From positions 14,889,927-14,953,926 of the forward strand of contig JANJXV010000024.1 in NCBI GenBank assembly GCA_024803745.1: DNA of 64,000 nucleotides, read 5' to 3'. The DNA is from Megascapheus bottae. Its lineage: Eukaryota; Chordata; Mammalia; Rodentia; Geomyidae. Of the stretch, positions 37,240-49,108 are shown one piece after another. Under the pieces are notes generated by a model. The model ran no database searches. It was not told where the DNA came from and saw nothing but the letters and a program-made list of their open reading frames with translations. Each line of letters starts with the position of its first letter. Position 1 is the first letter of the stretch. Made by a program: the position numbers and the translations under genes.

Positions 37240-37400
37240 TCCAGCTCACTCCCCTGACGTCATCCCACAGACTGGCTGTGCTTGATCCTGGGACAAACAA
37301 GGGGAGCTAGCAGTTGTCCATTAATAGGAGGGAATGAGTTTGCATTATTGTCCCAAAACACAATCAATCACACTCTGTCGTAAACAAGGCTGCCACTTAC
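37240..37400. promoter_or_regulatory. CRE and POU-SOX motif cluster, candidate enhancer
   Basis: A full palindromic CRE, TGACGTCA, is at 37255-37262. About 80 bp on lies a composite TTTGCATTATTGTCC (37339-37353), an octamer-like half joined to a SOX half-site, with TCCATTAATAGG just before and CACAATCAATCAC just after. The CpG in the CRE is retained in CpG-poor intron. A neural-type enhancer is a reasonable hypothesis but unproven. Confidence 0.33.
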
Positions 37401-37636
37401 CCAAGAGCCTAAGACTCTGCCTGAGTCCAAGGCCAGAACTGTTTGCTGCCACTTGGCCTTCTTGCTGTCCTTTGGCTTCCAGATCCTAGATTCTAAAGGC
37501 TGGCCCAGCCATCGGCCCTACTCACCAAGCCCTCCCTGAGAAGTGTGATTCCAAAGCATGCTTTCTGGTCTGCAGTGCACAGTGGGGAAATAAACACAGG
37601 GAAAGGGTAGAGTGGCTGCTAAGTCACAAAGGTAAG

Positions 37637-37680
37637 ATGTGGTGAACCTCAGGATCCAATGTGGTGAACCTCAGGATCCA
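37637..37680 (+). repeat. Perfect 22-bp tandem duplication
   Basis: The unit atgtggtgaacctcaggatc plus ca occurs twice without mismatch at 37637-37658 and 37659-37680. The identity suggests a recent slippage event. Confidence 0.97.
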
Positions 37681-38696
37681 GCCTGGTCTCATGCTGGCCC
37701 AAGAAAGCATCCCAAGTAGCTCGCCATGTCTTTCTGAGACTTCAGATGGCTGCATTGTTTGGGACAATGGTGTTCAAGTAAGAAAATGTGTTGTTTGTGG
37801 ACAGCAGTCTGCTGAGAAGCACAGCCTATAGCTCACCAAACCACCACATCCCACAGAGCCCTTGTTCCCTCTAACACCATCAGAGGAGATTACACATCTA
37901 TCTCTTCTCATATACTCACACACACACAGCCCCGAATGGCTTATTGACTGGTTCCTGCATGTACCTGGATTTTTCCTTTGATCAGTCCTGGTGATTGAGT
38001 TACTACTAAGAGTAAAATGTTTCAAAACATTGGTTGTCTGGTATTAATGCAACCTAAGACATACCTGAAGTAATTATGACAAGAGACATGTTTATATTCC
38101 AGGCTGCTAAGGCTTCAAATGACTTACAAACAATGCGCTAGAAGACTTAAAATGTAATGTACTTGGAACACACTATTTATGCTGATATTTATACATCCCT
38201 ATATGTCATGCAAATCACTTTTCCTAATAGTGCTAATGGCTCTCATACTCAATCTCAGTGAACTTTGAAGGAAGAAATGATGGGGCCTCAACAATCCAAA
38301 GAGCTGATGTCAGACAGGGAAGTCCCAAGATACTGGAGGGAAGGCCAAGTCACAGCAAATGCAAACAATGTCCCTAATGTCCCGTTCTAGACTACTGGCC
38401 CTGTTGTCACCAAAGCAGGCCCAGCAGAGGAGATGCGAGGCAGAAGAAGACTGAAAATTAGTCACTAAAAACAGCAACATTTTCCAGGAATACACCCTGA
38501 ACACACATACACAGAGACACACATAGGCACATTATTTAAGTACACAGTGTTAAACATTTGAAGAGAAAAAGTTATGTAACCTGTCAGCTGTTCATTTCCA
38601 CAAGCCCAACAGAAATAAATGGAGTGTACCCAATCCCCTGTGTACAGAAACCCATGGCGAGAGTCCAGGGGCTTCAAATGTACCAAGAGACAAGGA
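37681..38696. other. Unique intronic sequence, nothing recognised
   Basis: Ordinary unique DNA before the long pyrimidine tract. Confidence 0.45.
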
Positions 38697-38903
38697 CTCT
38701 TTCTCTATCCTTCTTCACCATTTCCCTCTTTCTCTTTCTCTCTTCTTCTCCTTTTCTCTCTATCTTTCCTTTCCTTTTACCTCTCTCTCTTCTTTCTTTC
38801 TCTCTCTCTCTCTCCTTCTTCCTATCTTTCCTCTCCTTTTAACTCTCTCTCTTCTTTCTTTCTCTTTCTCTTCTTCTCCCTCTCTATCTTTCCTCTCCTT
38901 TTA

Positions 38904-38963
<60 letters not shown>

Positions 38964-39076
38964 TCTCCCTCTCTCCCTCTCTCCCTCTCTCCCTCCCTCC
39001 CTCCCTCCCTCTTTCTCTCTCTCTCTCTCTCCCTCTCTCTCTCTCTCTCCCTCTCTCCCTCTCTCTCTCTCTCTCT
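38697..39076 (+). repeat. 380-bp pyrimidine tract with a 62-bp higher-order repeat and (CT)n/(CCCT)n
   Basis: Nearly all C/T on the plus strand. TATCTTTCCT recurs at 38761, 38823 and 38885, giving a 62-bp period with about 2.5 related copies that include CCTTTTAA/CC spacers. After that the tract becomes (CT)n, then (CTCTCC)n and (CCCT)n, and again (CT)n. Long reading frames on both strands are low-complexity artefacts. Confidence 0.95.
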
Positions 39077-40489
39077 GTCAAGGTCAATATAGCCCTGGGA
39101 TGCTCAGAAGCTTCCAGTGTGGAGGGCTATCTGATTACATGGTGCTGAAATGTAACAAAAGCTACAGTCTGGAGCCTTAAACTCCAAATTGGCCCCACAG
39201 AAACTTGAATGTTTAATGGAAAAACAAAATTGAGTTCTGAAACATACAGAGATGTGAAAAACAAAACAACACTAGAAAACCCCTATAAACGTAGACAGTT
39301 TCAGTTGATTGAGGGAGAATTAGCCCTCTGTGATACGAAGATGTGGCCCTTGGAATCTGTGCTTGACCTCCTCATCTGAAGCTTCCTGGGGTCAAGTTGG
39401 AACAAAGCCACTTACCTGGCAGAGCTGTGGTGAGGGCCTGGGTTGCACCTATATAATGTATTATAGCACAAGACCCAGGAAAGAGAGATAGTCACTGTTT
39501 TTATTTTATTTTCCCTTATTTTACATCTTCTTCCTTCCCTTTCCTAGTCCTGAGTGATAAAAAGTGATTTCTTCCTTTGTGAAGTAACTCACATCTGATG
39601 TAGATTTATTCAGTGGCTGGAAGTTAGTTCTTAGTCTTGGAGAGAGGCTTTGGACAACTTGGTAGGAATTCTTACCCTTCCCAAAATGTAGCTCCTTTCT
39701 GATGTGTACAAAGCGACGTAGAGAACATACCTCAATGCCAAGAAGGAGGCCCCTGGTCTTTTTCCAGTGTACTCCTGTGGACTTGGGCTTCATCATTCCA
39801 TTCTCATTTGCACTGTCCACTTCAAACATCCAGGAAAAGGACGACCATGTTTTCTCTTACTTGGTGATCTCACCATGTCGCAAATCATCAACAATAAATG
39901 TCAACAGAGGATGGCAACAGTGCCAGGAAATGGCAGAAAGAAAATGAAAACAAAGCATGCCACCTCAAGCTTAGTCGCTCACAGCTTGTCCAGTTCATAG
40001 TCAAGGTCAGTAGTGACACCCTCTTGGAGTACAGGCAGCATTTGCTGCTGTCACACCTGGTCCAGCGTGACACTTTCTACCCCTGACCTTCCTCTGGGCT
40101 TCAGTTGCTGTTACATATACAGAGCAACCAAAAACCTTCTACTCTCCACGCAATTCAGATCAACATGAACTTTTCATGCTGAAAACTCTTGAGACCCTGA
40201 CAAAGCAACCCACATACAATGAAAGCCCAAATGAAGTCAATGAAACTAAAAAGCTGGCAGAGGATTAACTGAAAGGTAAAGTTTTGATCAATGTAAATTA
40301 TTGGGCTGAGAAATCTCAGACTTGCTCTCACCTCACTCATCTGGCTTGGCTCTAAGAATCACAAGTGCTCTTGTAAGGAACCATAGGGATGTTTGGTGGA
40401 TGTTCAGCCTTGGGGGGGAAAAAAAAACAACTGCCTCATCTTCTCTTTGGATAAGACTATCCCATTGTCTGTATCTCAACCCAAGTACA
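39077..40489. other. Unique intronic sequence
   Basis: 39700-40090 has several moderately long plus-strand frames and some retained CpGs, but no recognised protein or splice-bounded exon. Confidence 0.4.
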
Positions 40490-40826
40490 GTCCCATAAAT
40501 TTTCAGCCTCGTCCCCAGCTACTGCATGTTATTTAAACATGGCAAAAAGGACTTTTCATGTGGTCCACCCTAATCACACGAGTTCTTAAAAGTAGAGAAC
40601 CTTTTATAGCTGTGTTCAGAGAGAGTCACGATAATGGAAGAAGAACACAGAGATGCAACACTGCTGACTCTTACTGGGGGAAGAGGTTGTTTCACAGCCA
40701 AGGAACATGAGTGACCTCTAAAAACTTTCAAAGACCAGAAGATAGATTCTCCCTTAGAAAGACTTATATGTAAAAGATAGTATATTTCTATTTGTTAGTG
40801 AAGCAATAGAAAACTAATGCATGATG
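40490..40826 (+). mobile_element. MLT1-type MaLR LTR, internally deleted
   Basis: 'acatggcaaaaaggactttt', 'taatcacacgagttcttaaa', 'aaagaccagaagatagattc' and the end 'caatagaaaactaatgca' match an MLT1 LTR in order, with the region before the 3' end shortened. Confidence 0.75.
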
Positions 40827-43509
40827 AGCTATCTGTCCCATCTTCCCTTTGCCCCTTTGGCTTCCCTGAAGTTGCCACTGGCTAAGTCCAGGGAAGCTCA
40901 TAGGCTTTACCTGGGACTTTTGAGGATGACCTTGGCCAAGGTTCTTCATCAGCCCTTCTCTCTGGAGAGCAACCACCTGCCCTTTCCTGGTTCTTTAAAA
41001 GGAGTTCTAGCCTTTATCAATAATTTCTAGAACCCTTTGAGAGCCAAACTCATTTGTCAAACTAGAGAACACAGAAGCCTCAGAATATGAGTTGGAACAG
41101 ACTCTGGCCCCAATGTCCCCCACTTCCAGACGTGTACTTATACAATGTCAACCATCCTGCCTTGGGTGTCACGTAACTGTGCATGTGCAAGAATGAACTC
41201 TGGAGGTGACATATCATTTCCCATCTAGTTCAGGTACATCTAAACAGATAAAGATCGGTTCATCAAAATTCTCAAATACATCGCATGGGCTTTGCTAAAC
41301 TATCTGTAACATTTCACAAAACCAGTAGGTCAAGCAAACAAAACCCCAAACCACTTTTCTGAGAAGAGAATTCCTAGGCCCTGTGTGGCTACTCTGCTCT
41401 GCTGGGAGTTCTTGGGATTCCCAGATGTGCTAAAATCTCAGCCTAAACCCATTCTGGAGAGTTCGCTGGTGTCCAAGCTCCACTATCTTTCAGAAGCCTG
41501 AGAAATCTGAGGCCAGTCTGATTTTTCTTCTGCTTTTCTGCATGCTTTCTTTTTCATCATTTTCCCCCATATTTCATCTATTTTTCTTGGAGCACAGAAA
41601 TATCTTTCAGAGGCAAATCCAGAGCTTTCCTTGTTCTGAAATATTTTTTCTAATTAGATCTTTGGTGTGTTTTAGTTGTACAAGAATATAAAGTCCCTGT
41701 CTTTGTCTTTATCAGATCTCTCACAACTACCACTCTCTCCCTTATGGTCATTTTTTTTTCAACTTCTTCCTTTATATTCTCTAGCCTCAGAAAAACTGCT
41801 GAGGTGAGAGTTTTAGGCTAGTTCACTAAACCTGCCAAGTTCAAGGTGGAGCAGTGGGCAGAAAAGCAATTTGTTTTTTAAACAAGGGGACCAGAGGATG
41901 TCAGGAGAAAAGTGAGAACTATCCAATGAAGCAGAAAACCTCCTCCTACCAGACAGCAGTGGTCATAGCAGGAACCCTGGCACATGCAAGACATACCCCA
42001 GCTGGCTACCTCCCAAGCCTGCCAGCCAGGGGCCCGGGAACCCAGTTCCTGGCTGTCAGCAGAGACAAATTTAGCACTGATGATCTCATCTTGCAGAACA
42101 GCCCCAGGGCCTCAGAGTGTTCAGGAAAACATCACTTAGACAAGTTGGGAAGTAGATGTCATTGCTGGTCCCTGATTTAGCTGGCAGGCTCAAGGGTCCC
42201 TCAGGTTCCCTGCACAAGATCACAAAGAAGAGCAAGGACAGGTAGTAGCCAGCAGGTGCCAAGACAGGGGACCAGCAAAATGAGTACCACGCTTTCCCTA
42301 AGGTCCCCAGGCTACTAGACACAGTTATGATGAGGTCTCTGGGTGACTTCAACAGGTTCCGACAGAGTGAGTTGAAAATGAATAGCAAATAGGGCCAAAC
42401 ATTCCTATGCCACGTCCTGGCAAAGCTGCCCTCTGACCCTTTCTGGTGATCACAAGCCAGGATATTTATAAATGCAGCAATGGGCAGACACAGACGAAGG
42501 CTAGAACACATTCTCTCTGTTGTTTATTGCACAGGATACCAAAGCCTGCAAAGGAGGTAATTGCCCTTATCCTGTGCAATGAGTCAGTAGCCAAAAAAAG
42601 GTGGGGAGAGGGGTGCAAGTTGGGCCAACAAGTATAAGTCCTGAGGTCTGCCACTGGCCCACTCCACTTTCCCCTTCAGGGCTTCACAGTAAGGTTTCTA
42701 GTGAACTTATCAGAGTAGTTTCCCTGAGGTTTAGCAGTGTGTTTTGTCACCAGGTTTTCCCCTTATTTCCTTGGAGCTGAGACGCCACAAGAGCTATTCC
42801 AATGATGCCCCTAAAGCAGGAGGGCAGTGCCAGGATGACTTCCCTGGTGACTGGTATCTTGGCCTATCGTCAGCCCAATGGATAAAGGGTGGTAAGAAAA
42901 TTCACTACAAATAGACTTGATATTTATTGCTAAGTGTCCAATAAATAAGCACATCCAAAAGGTAGGGCCCACTAAAAAGGGCAGTCAGTGTCAACCTACT
43001 ATAGGTGATTGATAATGAGGGAAAATAAATGTTGTCACATCAGAAGGGCTGAGTTTATGTCTAAGCACACTAGATGCCACTCCCATGTCAGTTTCAGTCA
43101 CATCAGAGGGGATCAGTTCTTAAGTATAAGGGCTGAGTTTGATCAATTCTGTCCCAGGAAGTGCCAAGGGAACCTAATGAAGGGCTGTCAGAAAAAATCA
43201 AAATGTGCTGTGAATTTAAGGTGATCACCAGAGTAAAATCTCCCAAAGACTTTGGAAAAACTGTTGTGGTTCCAGGAAGGAAAGATCTACCAGACCTTTA
43301 GCACAGAACTGACAGGACCTGTTCAAGTGAAGACATCAGTAAAACAACTGCAAAGAACAATAGCAGAACACAGGGAATGACTTAAAACCTGGAATCAGAC
43401 ATTTCAGCCTGTGGCAGTGCCCAGAAAATACACACAGGGGCATCAGAGCCCAGGGTCAAGGTCATCCTATACATGAGTATCACATGACCCGCAGCCCTAG
43501 TACATTGGG
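40827..43509. other. Unique intronic sequence
   Basis: The 141-codon minus-strand frame at 42086-42511 has no recognised motif. No mobile element named. Confidence 0.4.
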
Positions 43510-43514
43510 GGAAG

Positions 43515-43625
43515 AAACAAAATTAGTTCGGCATATGAAGCATTTATCCTGGGGAGGCAAAATGAGATATTTTCCCCGGTCTTTTAATTAAAAGTTAGCT
43601 CATAAATCAAAGACCTTGTTTCCAG
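43515..43625. promoter_or_regulatory. AT palindrome within a candidate conserved block
   Basis: CTTTTAATTAAAAG at 43581-43594 is a perfect 14-bp palindrome around a TTAATTAA core. It sits next to TTCCCCGGTC and the HOX-like CATAAATCA, in unique sequence with a retained CpG at TAGTTCGGCA. Confidence 0.25.
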
Positions 43626-43851
43626 GCTATAAGAAGGAGGTGGTAGGAGAGAGCCCAAGGGTCTCAGCACAGCACCTGTCTGGCCCTGCTGGCTCTCACA
43701 GGCCATTCACCCCAGTCACAGCAGATCGCTGCAGGAGGGGCCCAGAAAGGGGCAAAGGGTGGTTCTGCTGAATGATTAACTATCTTTCTTACTGGTCTCC
43801 CTGAAGCTCTTCCCATGAGTTCTCATGAGAACACATGCGCATGTACATACG

Positions 43852-43852
<1 letters not shown>

Positions 43853-43895
<43 letters not shown>
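43853..43895 (+). repeat. (AC)n microsatellite
   Basis: Uninterrupted AC run of about 43 bp. Confidence 0.97.
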
Positions 43896-43897
<2 letters not shown>

Positions 43898-44789
43898 TCA
43901 ATCCCACAAGGGCTGGTTAGGGCATCTATTTGGAGCATAAGATTTTCCCTTAGGGAAATGCAACCTCTAGAGCCCTCCTGCCTTCTGCTTTCCAACTCAG
44001 CCAGGGTTCACATGGCTGTTCATAGAGTTTGAAGAATCTCCTTAGAAGTATATTGAGAAAAACAAAATCAAATAGATCCTCACTGTCGTCTTCATCTCTT
44101 CCTGGTATATCAAAGAATGCTCTGTAAATGTGCTGTCCTGTGGCCCTCGATTGACACAGAACTGATATGCAGGGGCCATACATGAAGATGTTTAATTTGT
44201 CCAAAATCAGATGCAATTAGCCTGAAACAAAGTTGTGATTTCCTGGCTTTCAGCTCCAACTCTCCCTGTGCCAATCAGGACTGCCTGAGTGACTGGTTCC
44301 ACAGGCAGATCTAGGTGGATTCATGGGCATGAAGATGACTGAGTGCCTAGAGCTGGCAGAGGAGGCAGTAGGGTGGAACTCAGTGATGCCATTCACTCCT
44401 CATCTTTCTTGGGATTGAAAGGATGGTTGCTAAGACCCCTGGAGAAATAGATTGTTTTCCTATTTTATAGTTCGCTGTCTTCACACCTTTATGCCTTTGT
44501 ATTTTTGCATTGAAATGAAGATAAAGAAAAAGAGCTCTCTAAACATAGAGAACAAGAGAGGGAAAGAAAATGAGTTCATTTCAGCTTCCTGCCTAGAATC
44601 TATCCATGAGCCATGGTCCTCTTTTTTAGTGATCCCCATTCCCCACCCCCCACCAGCAACCCAAGCATTTCCTTCTATCTCTGCCCCCAGGCAGAGAAAG
44701 AGTTCATTCAAAAGCAAAGGTCAGAAAGGAGCAAAGGACCCTTTGCCAGATCCCCAGTCCGAAGTCCCTCCAAAACAATCAAATTTAAA
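43896..44789. other. Unique intronic sequence, nothing recognised
   Basis: No supported gene or repeat. Confidence 0.4.
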
Positions 44790-44794
44790 GCAGA

Positions 44795-45060
44795 GAGATT
44801 AAATTATCACTAAGCTAATTATGGGAATCACACTTAGGCTGGCTGCTGGGAAGCAAGGTCAGCAAGCAAAAGGCATTAAAATTAAAGCCAGATGCAAGAA
44901 GCACTTTAAAAAGCAACTGGAAGACCCATTACCACCCCATATGCAGGAGGAAGAGACTAGTCTGATGGCTGTCTATCTGGGCAATTGTCAGAGCATTTGA
45001 CAGCTAAATAGCTGTGCTCTGTCATCATCTCAAGGCCAAAGTGGGCAAATCAGAAGGAAA
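44795..45060. promoter_or_regulatory. TGACAG palindrome and TAAT cluster, candidate conserved element
   Basis: ACAGCTA-AA-TAGCTGT (45000-45015) is a perfect 7+2+7 inverted repeat. It is flanked by MEIS/TGIF-type TGACAG (44998-45003), CTGTCA (45019-45024) and TGTCA (44986-44990). Upstream the block has TTAAATTATCACTAAGCTAA and GCATTAAAATTAAAG. This motif arrangement is typical of developmental enhancers. Confidence 0.3.
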
Positions 45061-45689
45061 CTGGCTAGAGGGTGTGCCGAGAGGGTGTGCTGCTAATTTC
45101 CCAGATAGCACAGAAGGTTGTTAGTGGCTCTTTGTAAAGAGTACAGAGCAGGGACATCAGCCCCAGACTCAAGTTGCAGAAAAAAAAGTCTCCATCTACT
45201 CCTAACTGCGCATGTGTGCATGCATGGGTGGTTGGCTTTGCTAGGTGAATGAAGGTCTGGATCCACACACATCAGGTATATGTGCATGCTTACGAATGAG
45301 AACAGGAAGGGCCATGTGTGAACAGTTGTGAGCAGATAAATCGCCGTGTCCATTCTAGCTGCTCTGTGCTTCCTGTCATCATCATCCACATAATCCAGAC
45401 TTAAGAGATGTTGGTTAAAAACCTGAATTTAAAATCTGTATTTTTCAGCTAATCTACAGGATGGCTTCCTTGACTTAGAACTCCAGATCTGCATGTCATT
45501 TCCAGAGAGAAGAGAGCAAATGGGAAAGCCTGGTATGGAGGCTCACAACCTGGTCTTGAACCACAGCCAGTGTTGGGGATCTGGTCTACAAGAAACAAAC
45601 ACAAAAGTGCAACTTCCTGCCTGGGTCCCCAGTGAAATTTTGCAATTCATGGTCAACATTATGGGTTGAAGGGGAACAAAGAAATCTTT
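45061..45689. other. Unique intronic sequence, nothing recognised
   Basis: No supported gene or repeat. Confidence 0.4.
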
Positions 45690-45830
45690 GGAAGTTAAAT
45701 TACATTGGAAAAATTAATTTGAGAGGCGCTATTTAATTGTAGGTAAAAGAAATGATTCAATAAATTTGAATAATTTAATTATCTAAGAGACATCTGCTGC
45801 ACACAATCTAATCATTGCCTCTGTGTAGAA
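45690..45830. promoter_or_regulatory. TTAATT-rich block, candidate conserved element
   Basis: AAAATTAATTTGAG, GGCGCTATTTAATTG, TTCAATAAATTTG and AATAATTTAATTATC occur within about 110 bp of unique DNA, with one retained CpG (ggcgct). Candidate only. Confidence 0.2.
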
Positions 45831-46237
45831 AAGTGCCTTTACTTTCAAGAAAACTAAATTTAGGGAGATGCAAACCTCCAGAGCCTGACTAATGGAAGAA
45901 CATGAACAATTCTGGCTTCAATTTGGGGAGAAAAAGTAAATCACAAGAAAACAAGCTGCAAGAGAATTGATTTAAGAGACTACTAGTCTGACATAATATC
46001 TGGGGTCAGTGACATGGAATCAGCCACATCTTAACTCTGGGACATATATGTTCTAGCATTTGTCATTATGGAAGAAATAACTATGAGCTTTTAAAACCCA
46101 GAAATATAGGGCATATTACAGGAGATATAAAGGACATATTTCTGGTTTGAAGGTTGATGTTCATCTATATTGATGAAATACGTTTTCCACATGAACAAAA
46201 TAAGTGTATTCTTCCTAGAAAAAAAAAACCAGTCTCA
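45831..46237. other. Unique intronic sequence, nothing recognised
   Basis: AT-leaning sequence without a supported feature. Confidence 0.4.
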
Positions 46238-46466
46238 CAAGGCACCAGTTCCTCATGCCTGAAATCTTAGCTACTCATAAGGTTGAGATCTGAGGATCAC
46301 AATTTGAAACTAACCAGAGCAGCAAAGTCTGTGAGACTCATCTTCAATTAAGTAGCCCTAAAAAGCCAGAAGTGGAGCTGCAGCTCAAGTGGTAGAGCTC
46401 TAGCTTTGAGCAAAAGAAGCTCAGGTATAGGACCCAGGCCATGAGTTCAAGCCCTAGGACTGTTTT

Positions 46467-46467
<1 letters not shown>
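46238..46467 (+). mobile_element. B1-like/Geo dimeric SINE
   Basis: 'ggttgagatctgaggatcac', 'cagcaaagtctgtgagactc', 'gccagaagtggagctgcagc' and 'ccatgagttcaagccctagg' give a complete dimer. The tail has become the (AC)n that follows. Confidence 0.88.

Positions 46468-46474
<7 letters not shown>

Positions 46475-46517
<43 letters not shown>
46475..46517 (+). repeat. (AC)n microsatellite at a SINE tail
   Basis: AC run of about 43 bp starting right after the SINE 3' end. Confidence 0.97.
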
Positions 46518-46518
<1 letters not shown>

Positions 46519-46933
46519 CTGACCTACAAATGCTGAAACTTTCCTAGAATTCTAGAATTTCTGGACAATCAAGATGTGACTAAGTAATTCAAACCCAAAT
46601 TGAGAAAATGGGTACATTAGAAAGCTACTACTAATTCTAGAAAAGAATTATTTTGACATATCCTGTTGTCCCTCCATGAATTTATGGCCCTGCCCAGTAG
46701 CTGGTAGCCTGTCTTCCCATTAGTCAAAGAAGCCCAGGGCCCAGCTGAAAGGAAGCAATCAGTACCAACAGCCCCATCCACATCTATGTTGTTAGCCACC
46801 CTGGGGACAAAGGGTCCATAATCTTCACCACACACCAGCTTCACCTAGCAGATGGCACTTAAGACCAAGTTCAGGTGTAAGTTTACGTCCTCCCAGGATC
46901 TAAGCCTATGCTGCTTGAATAAACATCATTAGA

Positions 46934-47080
46934 ACCAGCACTGGAGATTCCCGCTTGTAATCCCAGCAGTTTAGCCAGGGTGGCTAAGATGGAAAGGATT
47001 GCCATGTGAAGCCATCTAGCTTTGAACCTTAAGATGACTATAACTCTTCTCAACACCCTAAGCCAGAGGAGCCCAGGTTC
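46934..47080 (+). mobile_element. Possible degenerate B1-like SINE
   Basis: 'gaaccagcactggagattcc', 'gcttgtaatcccagcagttt' and 'ggattgccatgtgaagccat' resemble a B1-like head. The remainder cannot be aligned by eye. Confidence 0.4.
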
Positions 47081-47944
47081 TTGACTCTCAGAAGCTGTAT
47101 GGTAACAAATGTTATCCTGAGCCCTTGGATTTAGGAGTATTTTGTTACACCACAATAGATAACCATACATCCATGTCATTTGGTGGTGAGGAGAGGAGAG
47201 GTTAAGTTGTCACTATGAGAGACCTGACAGAGCTTTAGGGAGTTACCACAGATGTTTCTGGAAGAAACGAAAGTTCCTGGGGGGAAAATGTATGACACCA
47301 CCAAGAAACAAGCCTAAAAGCCACATTCACAGAAATCCCTTGAGAACAACAGGGATGCTCAGAAGAGTCCCCTTCTGATTAGAGCACCTACCTAATCAGA
47401 GCATCAACCAATAGGCTATAAATCAGACTCATCATATAAATCAGCCACCACCACCTCCCTATCAATGTGGCCAAGAAGTCGTATTGATTCCTAGTAGTGA
47501 ATCCCTCCATCAGTTCTATCCTCAGAAGAGCCTTCTAGATCCTACCATCCTTCCATCTGAAGTCTTGCAGGGAGAGGCCCAGCACAAGGGGTCATTTATT
47601 ACCGGGGGATTTCTGTCTCCAGGCCTTCTGCCTTTTCGTCTAAGCATTGTCTCTTTCTCATCCTCTCCCATCTTTGTTGTCTTGGTTACATGGCCAGACT
47701 CCTGATATGCTGCTAGTTTTCATTCTAATGATATGTTCTTGTAAAGCATAATATTTTACTTCAATTGCATGTGTCACTGGATAAATTCCTCTGGCGTGTC
47801 TGACATTTGTGTATCAGCTGACTAAATGTGCTCTATGATTTGGGGTATTTCAGCAGCACTCTCTTCAATTTGAACGTCTTTGCATTTTAATTTATGAACA
47901 GGATCTTTCTACATGAATGTATATATACACACACATATGAGTTT
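47081..47944. other. Unique intronic sequence, nothing recognised
   Basis: No supported feature. Confidence 0.4.
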
Positions 47945-48050
47945 AAAAAATGGCACGTGTATCAATAAATCTTGAATTGGCAAAACTCACTCCAAACGAT
48001 CTCCTTAAATCATGCGCATTAGCAATGATCACTGGGGAGGGAGAATGACG
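47945..48050. promoter_or_regulatory. CpG-retaining block with E-box and NRF1-like motif
   Basis: GGCACGTGTATCAATAAATC, CCAAACGATC, CATGCGCATTAGCAATGATC and AATGACGAGTG lie within about 105 bp. The CpGs and motif density stand out from the surroundings. Confidence 0.25.
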
Positions 48051-48910
48051 AGTGCTTCTGAGTGCTGTTGGCTGGGGATTGTGACCTGGGTTTCTAGAGG
48101 AGGCCAGGAGAGGAGCACAAACACAGCCATTCACATTGAGCAGCCTTAAGAAGCGCTGTGGCAGAGATCCCAGGCCAGGTCACCTTCCAGCCTTACTCAA
48201 GTGAGCCTCAAGTGACCACCTGTGATTCCTCAGCAATATACAGGGAAGGCAGTGTCATGGGAAACTGTATAGGGTCAGGACATAAGGCCAACGGAGAACC
48301 ATTTATGTTAAATGAATGGTTGAGTGAGGGCTTCGTGGTGTATGAGAAAATAAAACATGTTGAAGAGAACAATAGCATGCCAGATTTCTCTCCCTAACTA
48401 CAAAACAGAACATCAACTTAAAACATAGCAAAAGAGATTGAGAGTGGACAGGATGGAATGAAGTAAAATTAGCTCAAAAGGCCAGCCTCAGAATTCCAAG
48501 GCTGGTCAGACTAATAACAGAATGGCCTCTCTGCCTCTCTGATTCTGTGGCTATTCTGTCTGGAGCATCTGAGACTCAGTTTCCCTTTCATGTACATGGA
48601 GCAGAGGTTAAAATGTATGTAGCTTTAATACTTGGAGAAGCCCAGGTTGCAAAATACAAAATATCATAGCAACAACAATCACCAAAACAATCTCCCTGTT
48701 CCTTTCCCTCTGGGGAAACAAGTCCACAAAGATTCTTCCACACATTTCTTCCTTTCTGTTGCAAACTTAAAACAGCTCAGGTATGAAAAATAAGTAGTAT
48801 AACTGACTCCAAAATATAGAAGTCTTGTGTCTGCCCACAGTACAGGTTCCCAGTCAAAGGGAAATCCCCACATTGCATGCCTCTGAGATTTCCTGATCTC
48901 TTCAGAGCTT
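48051..48910. other. Unique intronic sequence, nothing recognised
   Basis: No supported feature. Confidence 0.4.
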
Positions 48911-49108
48911 AAGCCAGGTACCTAATGCCACACCTGTAATCCTACCTACTCAGGAGGCTAAGATCTGAGGATTGCCATTCAAAGACAGCGTGATGGATTA
49001 GCAACCAAAAAGCCAGAAGTGGAACTGTGGCTTAAGAGGTAGAACACACGCCTTGAGCAAAACAACTAAAGAACAAAGTCTATGCCCTGAGTGCAAGAAC
49101 TTCCATGT
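48911..49108 (+). mobile_element. B1-like/Geo dimeric SINE
   Basis: 'cacacctgtaatcctaccta', 'aggctaagatctgaggattg', 'gccagaagtggaactgtggc' and 'atgccctgagtgcaagaact' run in order. The linker between the halves is shortened. Confidence 0.85.

Noticed and set aside
38761..38946. Regular 62-bp units resembling a CRISPR array
   Set aside because: Units are adjacent, low-complexity and lack distinct spacers; the genome is mammalian.
38619..39092. Ser/Leu-rich 157-codon frame and Arg/Glu-rich antisense frame
   Set aside because: Pure products of the pyrimidine microsatellite.
39690..40090. Possible processed pseudogene in plus-strand frames
   Set aside because: Some frames look protein-like, but no known protein was recognised and no poly-A tail or target-site duplication was seen.
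42086..42511. 141-codon minus-strand frame
   Set aside because: No domain, signal or homology recognised; overlapping frames on the other strand; lies in intron.
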